From Lautropia sp. SCN 70-15 (GTDB lineage: Bacteria; Pseudomonadota; Gammaproteobacteria; Burkholderiales; Burkholderiaceae_E): a DNA stretch of 15,347 nucleotides. Where the stretch lies: positions 1 through 15,347 of the forward strand of contig MEEC01000050.1 in assembly GCA_001724315.1 (NCBI GenBank), in the 5' to 3' direction. The notes beneath the pieces were generated by a model. It had not been told where the DNA came from. It ran no database searches and saw nothing but the letters and a program-made list of their open reading frames with translations. The translations under genes and the position numbers were made by a program. Positions 6,890 to 14,940 of the stretch are shown here, piece after piece (position 1 is the stretch's first letter; each line of letters opens with the position of its first letter).

Positions 6890-6946
6890 CGGCGGCGCCG
6901 CGGCACCGCGCCGCGACGATCCCGCCCGGCGGCAGCCTCGCGCCGC

Positions 6947-8596
6947 TCAGGCCTGCGCGAGCATCTCGCGCGCGTGCTTGCGGGTGGTGGCGGTGATCTC
7001 GGCGCCGCCCAGCATCCGGGCGATCTCCTCGACGCGCCCGGGCCGGTCGAGCGCCTCGATGCGGCTCACCGCGACCCCGTTGGCGGCCTCCTTGCTGACC
7101 CGGTAGTGCCGGTGGGCCTTGGCCGCGACCTGCGGAAGGTGGGTCACGCAGAGGACCTGCCGGTCGCCACCCAGCCGGCGCATCAGTGCGCCGATCGCGT
7201 CGGCCACCGCGCCGCCCACGCCGGCGTCGGCCTCGTCGAAGATCAGCGTGGGCACCGGGTTGGCCTGCGCCGCCAGCACCGAGATCGCCAGGCCGATGCG
7301 CGAGAGCTCGCCGCCCGAGGCGACCTTGGCCAGCGGGCGCGGCGTGGCCCCGGCGTGCGCGGCCACGCGGAATTCGATGGCGTCGACGCCCGAGGCCGAG
7401 GGCTCGGCCGCTTCGCAGGCCACTTGCAGCCGTCCGCCCGCCATGCCCAGCTCGGCCAGGTGCGTCGACACGCCGTCGGCCAGGCGCTTCGCCGCCTTGC
7501 GCCGCGCGGCCGAGAGCTTCGCTGCCAGCGCGTCGAAGCGCTCGCGCGCGGCCGCGGCTTTCGCGCGCAGGGCGTCGAGATCCTGCGCCGCCTCGAGCTC
7601 GGCGAGCCGGCGCTGCATGTCGGCCAGCGCCCCGGGGATCTCGTCGGGCGCCAGGCGCATCCGGCGCGCCGCCTCGAAGATCGCGGCGATCCGCTGCTCC
7701 GCCTGCCGCAGCCGCTCCGGGTCGAGGTCGACCCGGTCGGCGTAGGCGGACAGCGAGGAAGCCGCCTCGTCGACCTGGATCGCCGCGCTGTCGAGCAGCT
7801 CGACCGCCTCGCTCAGGCGCTCGTCGATGGCGGCCAGCGGCCGCAGCCGCTGGAGCAGGTGGTGCAGCCGGCCGGACAGCGCGTCGTCGCTTTCGGCCAG
7901 CGCGTCGGCCGCGCCGCGCGTGCCCTCGATCAGCGAGGCCGCGTGGGCCAGGCGCTTCTGCTCTTCGTTCAGCGCCTGCCACTCGCCGGGCGCCAGGCGA
8001 AGCTTCTCCAGCTCGCCGGCCTGCCAGGCCAGCCGGTCGCGCTCCAGCGCGAGCTCGCGCTGGCCGGTTTCGGCGGCATCGACCTCGCGCGCGAGCGCCC
8101 GCCAGGCCGACCAGGCCTCGCCCAGGGCCCGCGCGTCGTCGGACAGGCCGGCGAAGGCGTCGAGCAGCAGGCGCTGCCCGTCGGCGCGCAGGAGGGATTG
8201 GGCGGCGTGCTGACCGTGGATGTCGACCAGCCGTTCGCCGAGCTCGCGCAGCAGCGCAGCGGTGGCCGGATTGCCGTTGACCAGCGCGCGCGAGCGGCCG
8301 TCGGCGTCGACCACCCGGCGCAGCAGCACGCTGCCGGGGTCGCCGGCCAGCTCGCGTTCGGCGAGCCAGGCGTCGAGCTCGGGGCTGCTGCGGAACACCG
8401 CGGTGATGTCGGCGCGGGCCGCGCCCTCGCGCACCACGCCGGAGTCGGCGCGGCCGCCCATGGCGAGCCCCAGGGCGTCGAGCAGGATCGACTTGCCGGC
8501 GCCGGTCTCGCCGGACAGCACGGTGAAGCCCGCGCCGAACTCGAGCTCGGCTTCGTCGACGATGACGAAATCTCGCAGTCTCAGGCCAAGCAGCAT
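6947..8596 (-). CDS. recN: DNA repair protein RecN
   Basis: SMC-like ATPase involved in double-strand break repair, cytosolic and nucleoid-associated. The protein is 549 aa, the usual family length. Walker A is GETGAGKS (29-36), close to the N-terminus. The central part (about 150-370) is rich in Glu, Arg, Leu and Ala and forms the coiled coil. The ABC signature ASGGELSRI is at 426-434, Walker B TLIFDEAD at 450-457, and VTHLPQVAA follows at 484-492. The frame remains open far upstream, through nadK in another frame, but MLLGLRLRDFVIVDEAELEF is the conserved RecN N-terminus and fixes the start. It starts 2 bases after the nadK stop, so the two are an operon. No LexA box was looked for beyond the nadK upstream region, where none was recognised. 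Confidence 0.96.
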   Translation of the reverse strand: MLLGLRLRDFVIVDEAELEFGAGFTVLSGETGAGKSILLDALGLAMGGRADSGVVREGAARADITAVFRSSPELDAWLAERELAGDPGSVLLRRVVDADGRSRALVNGNPATAALLRELGERLVDIHGQHAAQSLLRADGQRLLLDAFAGLSDDARALGEAWSAWRALAREVDAAETGQRELALERDRLAWQAGELEKLRLAPGEWQALNEEQKRLAHAASLIEGTRGAADALAESDDALSGRLHHLLQRLRPLAAIDERLSEAVELLDSAAIQVDEAASSLSAYADRVDLDPERLRQAEQRIAAIFEAARRMRLAPDEIPGALADMQRRLAELEAAQDLDALRAKAAAARERFDALAAKLSAARRKAAKRLADGVSTHLAELGMAGGRLQVACEAAEPSASGVDAIEFRVAAHAGATPRPLAKVASGGELSRIGLAISVLAAQANPVPTLIFDEADAGVGGAVADAIGALMRRLGGDRQVLCVTHLPQVAAKAHRHYRVSKEAANGVAVSRIEALDRPGRVEEIARMLGGAEITATTRKHAREMLAQA

Positions 8597-8598
8597 GG

Positions 8599-9489
8599 TC
8601 AGCGTTTGCGCTGTTGCAGGATCGGCAGTTCGTGCCAGTTGAGCTTGCCGCGCAGCGTGGCGTAGTAGGTGTAGTCGGGCGGGTGCAGGAAGCGGCAGCG
8701 GAAGGGTGCGCGCTGCACGATGATGTCGTCGCCCACGTGCAGGTCGCTGAAGACCTGCATGTCGCCGGCCACCCGCGGCTCGCGGCCCTCGACCACCCGG
8801 ATCGTGATGGTCACGTCGTCGGGCAGCACGATCGGCCGGTTGGACAGCGCCTGCGGCGCGACCGGCACCATCACGATGCCCTGCACCTGCGGGTGCAGGA
8901 TCGGGCCGTTGGCCGACAGCGCGTAGGCCGTGGAGCCGGTCGGCGTGGCCACGATCAGGCCGTCGGCCCGCTGGCTGTACATGTAAAGGTCGTCGACGTG
9001 CACCTGCAGCTCGATCATGCCGGTGCGCGACGAGCGGTTCACCACCACGTCGTTCATGGCCAGCGCGCTCCAGACGATCTCCTGGTCGCGCACCACTCGC
9101 GCGGTGAGCAGCGTGCGCTCCTCGGCGTGGTAGTGGCCGTCCAGGATCATGCCCAGCGCGTCGTGCCAGTTCTCCAGGGCGATGTCGGTGACGAAGCCCA
9201 GCCGGCCGTGATTGATGCCGACCAGCGGCACCTCGTAGGGGGCCAGCTCGCGGGCCAGGCCCAGCATGGTGCCGTCGCCGCCCACCGCCACGGCCAGGTC
9301 CGCCTGGTGGCCGATTTCCTCGGCGTCCGCGGCCTCGTCGGGCCGGCCGATCGACTCGGCGGTGCCGCGCTCGAGCAGCACCGAGATCCCGCGCGCGCGC
9401 AGGAACTCGCCGATCTGCGCGATCGCCGGCGCGACGCCTTCGGTCTGGTAGCGCCCGGCCAGGGCGACGGTGCGGAACGGGGATCTCAT
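8599..9489 (-). CDS. nadK: NAD kinase
   Basis: ATP-dependent kinase that phosphorylates NAD to NADP in the cytosol. The protein is 296 aa, typical for proteobacterial enzymes. The catalytic GGDGT motif is at 70-74 with D72 as the general base. GINHGRLGFVTD (91-102) follows, then the NAD-contacting NDVVVNR (146-152) and the long motif DGLIVATPTGSTAYALSANGP (176-196). The start is the ATG giving MRSPFRTVALAGRY, which fits the family N-terminus. No clear Shine-Dalgarno is present. It is the first gene of the nadK-recN pair and divergent from hrcA, sharing a 71-base gap. Confidence 0.96.
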   Translation of the reverse strand: MRSPFRTVALAGRYQTEGVAPAIAQIGEFLRARGISVLLERGTAESIGRPDEAADAEEIGHQADLAVAVGGDGTMLGLARELAPYEVPLVGINHGRLGFVTDIALENWHDALGMILDGHYHAEERTLLTARVVRDQEIVWSALAMNDVVVNRSSRTGMIELQVHVDDLYMYSQRADGLIVATPTGSTAYALSANGPILHPQVQGIVMVPVAPQALSNRPIVLPDDVTITIRVVEGREPRVAGDMQVFSDLHVGDDIIVQRAPFRCRFLHPPDYTYYATLRGKLNWHELPILQQRKR

Positions 9490-9510
9490 CGAAGCGCATT
9501 ACACCACAAG

Positions 9511-9532
9511 GGCCGCGCCGGATCGCGCGGCC
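9511..9532. repeat. Perfect 8-6-8 inverted repeat between nadK and hrcA
   Basis: GGCCGCGC (9511-9518) and GCGCGGCC (9525-9532) form a perfect dyad with a 6-base spacer. It sits near the middle of the divergent 71-base gap, about where a -35 region or operator for hrcA would be. All arm bases are G or C, so in this GC-rich genome chance is a real alternative. It does not resemble the CIRCE operator. Confidence 0.4.
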
Positions 9533-9548
9533 GATCGGCAACTCGTCT

Positions 9549-9554
9549 TAGAAT
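9549..9554 (+). promoter_or_regulatory. Possible hrcA -10 element (TAGAAT)
   Basis: TAGAAT has one mismatch to TATAAT and lies only 6 bases before the hrcA ATG. No -35 hexamer is seen at 16-18 bases upstream. If used, transcription would begin at or next to the start codon, giving a leaderless or near-leaderless mRNA. Confidence 0.25.
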
Positions 9555-9560
9555 GAAAGG

Positions 9561-10601
9561 ATGCTGGACGCCCGTGCGCAAACGCTGCTCAAGACCCTGA
9601 TCGAACGGTACATCGCCGATGGCCAGCCGGTGGGCTCGCGCACGCTGTCCCGGCATTCCGGGCTCGACCTGTCGCCGGCCACGATCCGCAACGTGATGGC
9701 CGACCTCGAGGAAATGGGCCTGATCGCCAGCCCGCACACCTCGGCGGGCAGGGTGCCCACGCCGCGCGGCTACCGGCTGTTCGTCGACACGCTGCTCACG
9801 GTCCAGCCGCTCGAGCACCAGCAGACCGAGCAGATCGAGGGCCGGCTGCGCGCCGACGAGCCGCAGCGCCTGCTGTCCACCGCCGCCTCGCTGCTCTCCA
9901 ACCTGTCGCGTTTCGCCGGGGTCGTCATGACCCCGCGCCGGGCGTCGCTGTTCCGGCAGGTCGAGTTCCTGCGCCTGTCCGACCGCCGGCTGCTGCTGAT
10001 CATCGTCACCCCCGAGGGCGACGTGCAGAACCGGATCCTGACCACCGAGCGCGACTACACCCCGTCCCAGCTCACCGAGGCGGCGAACTACATCAACCAG
10101 CATTACGCGGGGCTGGACTTCGGCGCGATCCGCGAGCGGCTGCAGCGCGAGCTGGCCTCGCTGCGCGACGACATCACCGCGCTGATGCAGAAGGCGGTCG
10201 AGACCAGCACCCGGGCCCTCACCGAAGAGGCCGAGCCGGTCGTCATCTCCGGCGAGCGCAACCTGGTCGGCGTGGCAGACCTGTCCGACAACGTCGACCG
10301 GATGCGGCGGCTGTTCGACCTCTTCGAGCAGAAGACCGGCCTGGTCCAGCTGCTCGACGCCTCGAGCCGCGCGCAGGGGGTCCAGATCTTCATCGGCGGC
10401 GAGTCCGAGCTCGTGCCCATGGACCAGCTCAGCGTGGTCGTCGCCCCCTACGAGGCCGACGGCCGCATCATCGGCACGCTGGGCGTGATCGGCCCCACCC
10501 GCATGGCTTACGAGCGGGTGATCCCGATCGTCGACATCACCGCGCGCCTGGTGTCCTCCGCCCTGAGCCACGGCAACCCCACCCGCCACGAATCGGGATA
10601 G
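9561..10601 (+). CDS. hrcA: Heat-inducible transcription repressor HrcA
   Basis: Repressor that normally binds CIRCE operators of class I heat-shock genes (groESL and often dnaK) and depends on GroEL to fold. The protein is 346 aa, as expected. The N-terminal winged helix is clear: TLLKTLIERYIADGQPVGSR (8-27), DLSPATIRNVMADLEEMGLI (36-55) and SAGRVPTPRGYRLFVD (61-76). The C-terminal GAF-like and dimer regions include GVQIFIGGES and IIGTLGVIGPTRMAYERVIPIVD. The start is the ATG giving MLDARAQTLLKTLI; GAAAGG touches the ATG and is too close for a standard Shine-Dalgarno. No CIRCE sequence was found near hrcA, grpE or dnaK, so its targets, most likely groESL, are presumably elsewhere. Confidence 0.95.
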   Translation: MLDARAQTLLKTLIERYIADGQPVGSRTLSRHSGLDLSPATIRNVMADLEEMGLIASPHTSAGRVPTPRGYRLFVDTLLTVQPLEHQQTEQIEGRLRADEPQRLLSTAASLLSNLSRFAGVVMTPRRASLFRQVEFLRLSDRRLLLIIVTPEGDVQNRILTTERDYTPSQLTEAANYINQHYAGLDFGAIRERLQRELASLRDDITALMQKAVETSTRALTEEAEPVVISGERNLVGVADLSDNVDRMRRLFDLFEQKTGLVQLLDASSRAQGVQIFIGGESELVPMDQLSVVVAPYEADGRIIGTLGVIGPTRMAYERVIPIVDITARLVSSALSHGNPTRHESG

Positions 10602-10625
10602 CGACGCCAGACGCGCCGCGCCGGG

Positions 10626-10654
10626 TTCCCCCTTCTCCCTTCCCCCTTCTCTTC
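10626..10654 (+). repeat. 29-base homopyrimidine tract with an 11-base direct repeat
   Basis: Positions 10626-10654 contain only C and T. Inside it TTCCCCCTTCT occurs twice (10626-10636 and 10640-10650, period 14), and the whole is close to mirror-symmetric. It ends 5 bases before the NIPSNAP start codon, where a purine-rich Shine-Dalgarno would be expected. The opposite strand is a G-rich polypurine run. Confidence 0.6.
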
Positions 10655-10659
10655 GACAA

Positions 10660-10977
10660 ATGATCCTCGACCACCGCACCTACCAGCTGCGCCCGGACTC
10701 GCTCGCCGCCTTCCTCGAGCTCTACGGACGGGAAGGACTGCCCATCCAGAAGCGCCATCTCGGCGAGCCCTTCGGCTGGTTCGTCTCGCAGGACATCGGC
10801 CCGCTGAACCAGGTGGTCCACATGTGGAAGTACCGCGACCTCGCCGACCGCGAGCAGCGCCGCGCCGGTCTCGCGGCCGATCCGGACTGGCAGGCCTATC
10901 TGAAGAAGGCCTCGCCGCTGCTGGTCACGATGGAGAACAAGATCCTCCGGCCTGCCCCGTTCTTCGACTTCGCCTGA
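10660..10977 (+). CDS. NIPSNAP family protein
   Basis: Small 105-aa protein with the NIPSNAP (dimeric alpha/beta barrel) pattern: MILDHRTYQLRPDSLAAFLE at the start, a central GWFVSQDIGPLNQVVHMWKY (39-58) and a C-terminal WQAYLKKASPLL...ENKILRPAPF. Proteins of this family are small cytosolic dimers with no settled bacterial function. No signal peptide or membrane segment is present. It lies 58 bases after hrcA and ends 9 bases before hemH, so it is probably cotranscribed with hemH. It lacks a Shine-Dalgarno and has a pyrimidine tract immediately upstream. A link to haem synthesis is suggested only by position. Confidence 0.85.
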   Translation: MILDHRTYQLRPDSLAAFLELYGREGLPIQKRHLGEPFGWFVSQDIGPLNQVVHMWKYRDLADREQRRAGLAADPDWQAYLKKASPLLVTMENKILRPAPFFDFA

Positions 10978-10986
10978 GGCGCCCCG

Positions 10987-12096
10987 ATGCGATTCACCGC
11001 CGCCTCGGCCTTCGACCATGGGATGCCCGAGCGCACCGCGGTCCTGCTGGTGCAGCTCGGCACGCCCGATGCGCCCGAGACGGCCGCGGTGCGCCGCTAC
11101 CTGCGCGAGTTCCTGTCCGACCCGCGGGTCGTCGAGATTCCGGCGCTGGTCTGGAAGCCCATCCTGCACGGGATCATCCTGCGCACGCGGCCGTCGAAGT
11201 CGGCGCACAAGTACGCATCGATCTGGACGCCGGAAGGCTCGCCGCTGATGGTGAACACCGCCCGGCAGGCCACGCTGCTGCGCGGCTGGCTGGGCAAGCA
11301 GGGGCACGAGGTCGACGTGGCCTTCGCGATGCGCTACGGCAATCCGTCGATTCCCGAAGTGCTGAGGCAGCTGCGCGAGCGCAATCCGAAGCGCTTGCTG
11401 GTCCTGCCGCTCTACCCCCAGTACGCCGGCTCGACCACCGCCACCGCGATCGACGCGGTCAACGCGGAGCTCGCCAACTGGCGCAACCAGCCCGAGCTGC
11501 GCTGGGTGCGCGATTTCCACGACGACGAGGGCTGGCTCGACGCGCTGGCCGGCCGGATTCGCGAACAGTGGGAGAAGGACGGCCCGCCGGACAAGCTGGT
11601 CATGAGCTTTCACGGCGTGCCGAAGCGCACGCTGCTGGCCGGCGACCCCTATCACTGCGAGTGCCTGGCCAGCGGCCGCCTGCTCGCGCAGCGGCTCGGC
11701 CTGGGCGCCTCGGACTGGGTGGTCACCTTCCAGTCGCGCTTCGGCCGCGCCGAATGGCTGCAGCCCTACACCGAGCCCACGCTGCGCGAGCTGGGCAAGT
11801 CGGGCGTGCGGCGGGTCGACGTGACCTGCCCAGGCTTCGTGTCGGACTGTCTCGAGACCCTCGAGGAGATCGCCATCGAGGGCAAGCAGGCCTTCCTCGA
11901 GAGCGGCGGCACGGATTTCCGCTACATCGGCTGCCTGAACGATTCGCCGGCCTTCGTCGACGCGCTGGGCCGGCTGGCGCTCAGGCACCTGTCGGGCTGG
12001 GACACCCGGCGCCCGGACCCCGAACAGGCCGCCCGGCGCAGCGATGCGCTGGCCCGGCGCCGGGAGCGGGCGCTGGCCGCGGGCGCGAAAGCCTGA
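10987..12096 (+). CDS. hemH: Ferrochelatase
   Basis: Catalyses the last step of protoheme synthesis, inserting Fe2+ into protoporphyrin IX, at the cytoplasmic face of the membrane. The protein is 369 aa. Family blocks: TAVLLVQLGTPDAP (17-30), LREFLSDPRVVEIP (39-52), LVLPLYPQYAGSTTATA (138-154), SFHGVPKR (207-214) with the catalytic H209, DPYHCEC (220-226), FQSRFGRAEWLQPYTEPTL (248-266) and CPGFVSDCLETLEEI (281-295) carrying the conserved acidic residues. The start gives MRFTAASAFDHG, matching the N-terminal extension common in betaproteobacteria; GAGG 7-10 bases upstream supports it. The Arg/Ala-rich C-terminus (about 346-369) is variable. It follows the NIPSNAP gene by 9 bases. Confidence 0.97.
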   Translation: MRFTAASAFDHGMPERTAVLLVQLGTPDAPETAAVRRYLREFLSDPRVVEIPALVWKPILHGIILRTRPSKSAHKYASIWTPEGSPLMVNTARQATLLRGWLGKQGHEVDVAFAMRYGNPSIPEVLRQLRERNPKRLLVLPLYPQYAGSTTATAIDAVNAELANWRNQPELRWVRDFHDDEGWLDALAGRIREQWEKDGPPDKLVMSFHGVPKRTLLAGDPYHCECLASGRLLAQRLGLGASDWVVTFQSRFGRAEWLQPYTEPTLRELGKSGVRRVDVTCPGFVSDCLETLEEIAIEGKQAFLESGGTDFRYIGCLNDSPAFVDALGRLALRHLSGWDTRRPDPEQAARRSDALARRRERALAAGAKA

Positions 12097-12104
12097 AGCG
12101 CGCC

Positions 12105-12129
12105 GGCGCGCCGTTCATCGCGGCGCGCC
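12105..12129 (+). terminator. Possible hairpin after hemH (GGCGCGCC pair)
   Basis: Two copies of the 8-base palindrome GGCGCGCC (12105-12112 and 12122-12129) are 9 bases apart and can pair as one stem just after the hemH stop. No T-run follows, so rho-independent termination is unproven; it may protect the 3' end or be chance in GC-rich DNA. Confidence 0.3.
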
Positions 12130-12138
12130 AATGCGCCG

Positions 12139-12166
12139 CTTGAATTCGCGGCGCTTGCCCCCATTT
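12139..12166 (+). promoter_or_regulatory. Sigma32 (RpoH) heat-shock promoter of grpE
   Basis: CTTGAA (12139-12144) matches the sigma32 -35 consensus and CCCCATTT (12159-12166) matches the -10 consensus CCCCATNT exactly. They are 14 bases apart, in the normal range. Transcription would begin near 12173, giving a leader of about 50 bases before the grpE ATG. This is the best promoter match in the window. Confidence 0.85.
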
Positions 12167-12176
12167 GCAGGTTTTG

Positions 12177-12195
12177 TGCCGACAGGGTGTCGGCA
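12177..12195 (+). promoter_or_regulatory. Perfect 8-3-8 hairpin/dyad in the grpE leader
   Basis: TGCCGACA-GGG-TGTCGGCA is a perfect 8-bp inverted repeat with a 3-base loop, lying within a few bases of the predicted heat-shock transcript start. It is not followed by a T-run, so it is not a simple terminator. It could be an mRNA-stabilising 5' stem-loop, a temperature-sensitive structure or a repressor operator. It is not the CIRCE sequence. Confidence 0.55.
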
Positions 12196-12222
12196 AGTCA
12201 TTGATTTGATTGAGAGGAAGGC

Positions 12223-12813
12223 ATGACCGACGAGCAGCGAGCAGAGCCGGGGGCAACTCCCCAGCATTCCGGAAACGAGGCCGCGACGGCCGCCGGCTCG
12301 CCGCAGTCCGCCGAAGGCGCCCCGGTGCCCGGCGCCGATCGCGTGGCCGAGCTGGAGGCCCGCTGCGCCGAGCTCGAGGCGAAATGCGCCGCGCTGCAGG
12401 ACCAGCACCTGAGGGCGGTCGCCGAGACCGAGAACGTCCGCCGCCGCGGCCAGGACGAGGTCGCCAAGGCGCACAAGTACGGCATCGAGTCCTTCGCCGA
12501 GGCGCTGCTGCCGGTGCGCGACAGCCTCGAGCTGGCGCTGGCGAGCGACGCGCCGTCGATCGAGAACCTGAAGGAAGGCGTCGAGGCCACGCTGCGCCTG
12601 CTCGCGACGGTGTTCGAGAAGAACAAGCTGGTCGCCATCGACCCGGCCGGGCAGAAGTTCGACCCGAACCTGCACCAGGCGATCTCGATGGTGCCGGGCC
12701 ACTCGGCCAATCCGCCGGCGGCGGCCAATCACGTCGTCGCCGTGCTGCAGAAGGGCTACCTGATCAACGACCGCGTGCTGCGTCCGGCGCTGGTCACCGT
12801 CGCGCAGGGCTGA
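12223..12813 (+). CDS. grpE: Nucleotide exchange factor GrpE
   Basis: Dimeric cytosolic cochaperone that releases ADP from DnaK. The protein is 196 aa. The first 38 residues are a low-complexity Ala/Gly/Glu tail, usual for GrpE. A long helix follows (about 40-95: DRVAELEARCAELEAKCAAL, then RAVAETENVRRR). Then come the four-helix bundle FAEALLPVRDSLELAL (86-101) and the beta-wing with FDPNLHQAISMVP (145-157), VVAVLQKGYLINDRVLRPALVTV (171-193). A strong Shine-Dalgarno (AGAGGAAGG) precedes the ATG. It is transcribed from a near-consensus sigma32 promoter and is the first gene of grpE-dnaK-dnaJ. Two Cys residues (47 and 54) lie on the coiled-coil helix, which is uncommon but not alarming. Confidence 0.96.
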   Translation: MTDEQRAEPGATPQHSGNEAATAAGSPQSAEGAPVPGADRVAELEARCAELEAKCAALQDQHLRAVAETENVRRRGQDEVAKAHKYGIESFAEALLPVRDSLELALASDAPSIENLKEGVEATLRLLATVFEKNKLVAIDPAGQKFDPNLHQAISMVPGHSANPPAAANHVVAVLQKGYLINDRVLRPALVTVAQG

Positions 12814-12837
12814 GCGGCCCCGGAACCGCCGGGCCGC
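12814..12837 (+). other. Hairpin directly after the grpE stop
   Basis: GCGGCCC (12814-12820) and GGGCCGC (12831-12837) form a perfect 7-bp stem with a 10-base loop, starting at the base after the grpE TGA. There is no following T-run. It could attenuate read-through into dnaK or mark an mRNA processing site; it may also be chance. Confidence 0.35.
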
Positions 12838-12848
12838 CGCGCCGGCGA

Positions 12849-12876
12849 CTTGAATTCCGGCCGCGCAATCGCATCT
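12849..12876 (+). promoter_or_regulatory. Probable sigma32 promoter of dnaK
   Basis: CTTGAA (12849-12854) is followed after 14 bases by TCGCATCT (12869-12876), which matches five of the seven fixed positions of CCCCATNT. The 9-base string CTTGAATTC and the 14-base spacing are identical to the grpE promoter. A second perfect -35-like CTTGAAA (12875-12881) follows but has no matching -10. The expected start near 12883 would leave a leader of about 30 bases. Confidence 0.55.
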
Positions 12877-12914
12877 TGAAACGCAAGACATCCAGACTCT
12901 GAGGATTGAAGAAC

Positions 12915-14846
<1,932 letters not shown>

Positions 14847-14897
14847 AGCGGCAAGTGAAGCACGGGCCCGGCCAGCCGGCCCCGCGCAACGCCCCTC

Positions 14898-14912
14898 GGC
14901 CCTCCGGGCCGG
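14898..14912 (+). other. Hairpin between dnaK and dnaJ
   Basis: CGGCCC-TCC-GGGCCG is a perfect 6-bp stem with a 3-base loop in the 94-base dnaK-dnaJ gap, followed by GTGCAATTTAT rather than a clean T-run. It may lower dnaJ expression relative to dnaK by partial termination or mRNA processing. No separate dnaJ promoter was recognised in the gap, and the rest of the gap shows nothing else. Confidence 0.35.
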
Positions 14913-14940
14913 TGCAATTTATCGAGACGGACTGCCGACC

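Noticed and set aside
6892..6914. Terminator between Anbu and recN
   Set aside because: GCGGCGC and GCGCCGC can pair across 9 bases, but the arms are pure G/C and no T-run follows on either strand, so it is not convincing. The 57-base convergent gap holds nothing else recognised.
8597..9541. RecN extended upstream to give an 864-aa protein
   Set aside because: The extra 315 codons read nadK in the wrong frame. MLLGLRLRDFVIVDEAELEF is the normal RecN N-terminus and the resulting 549 aa is the normal length.
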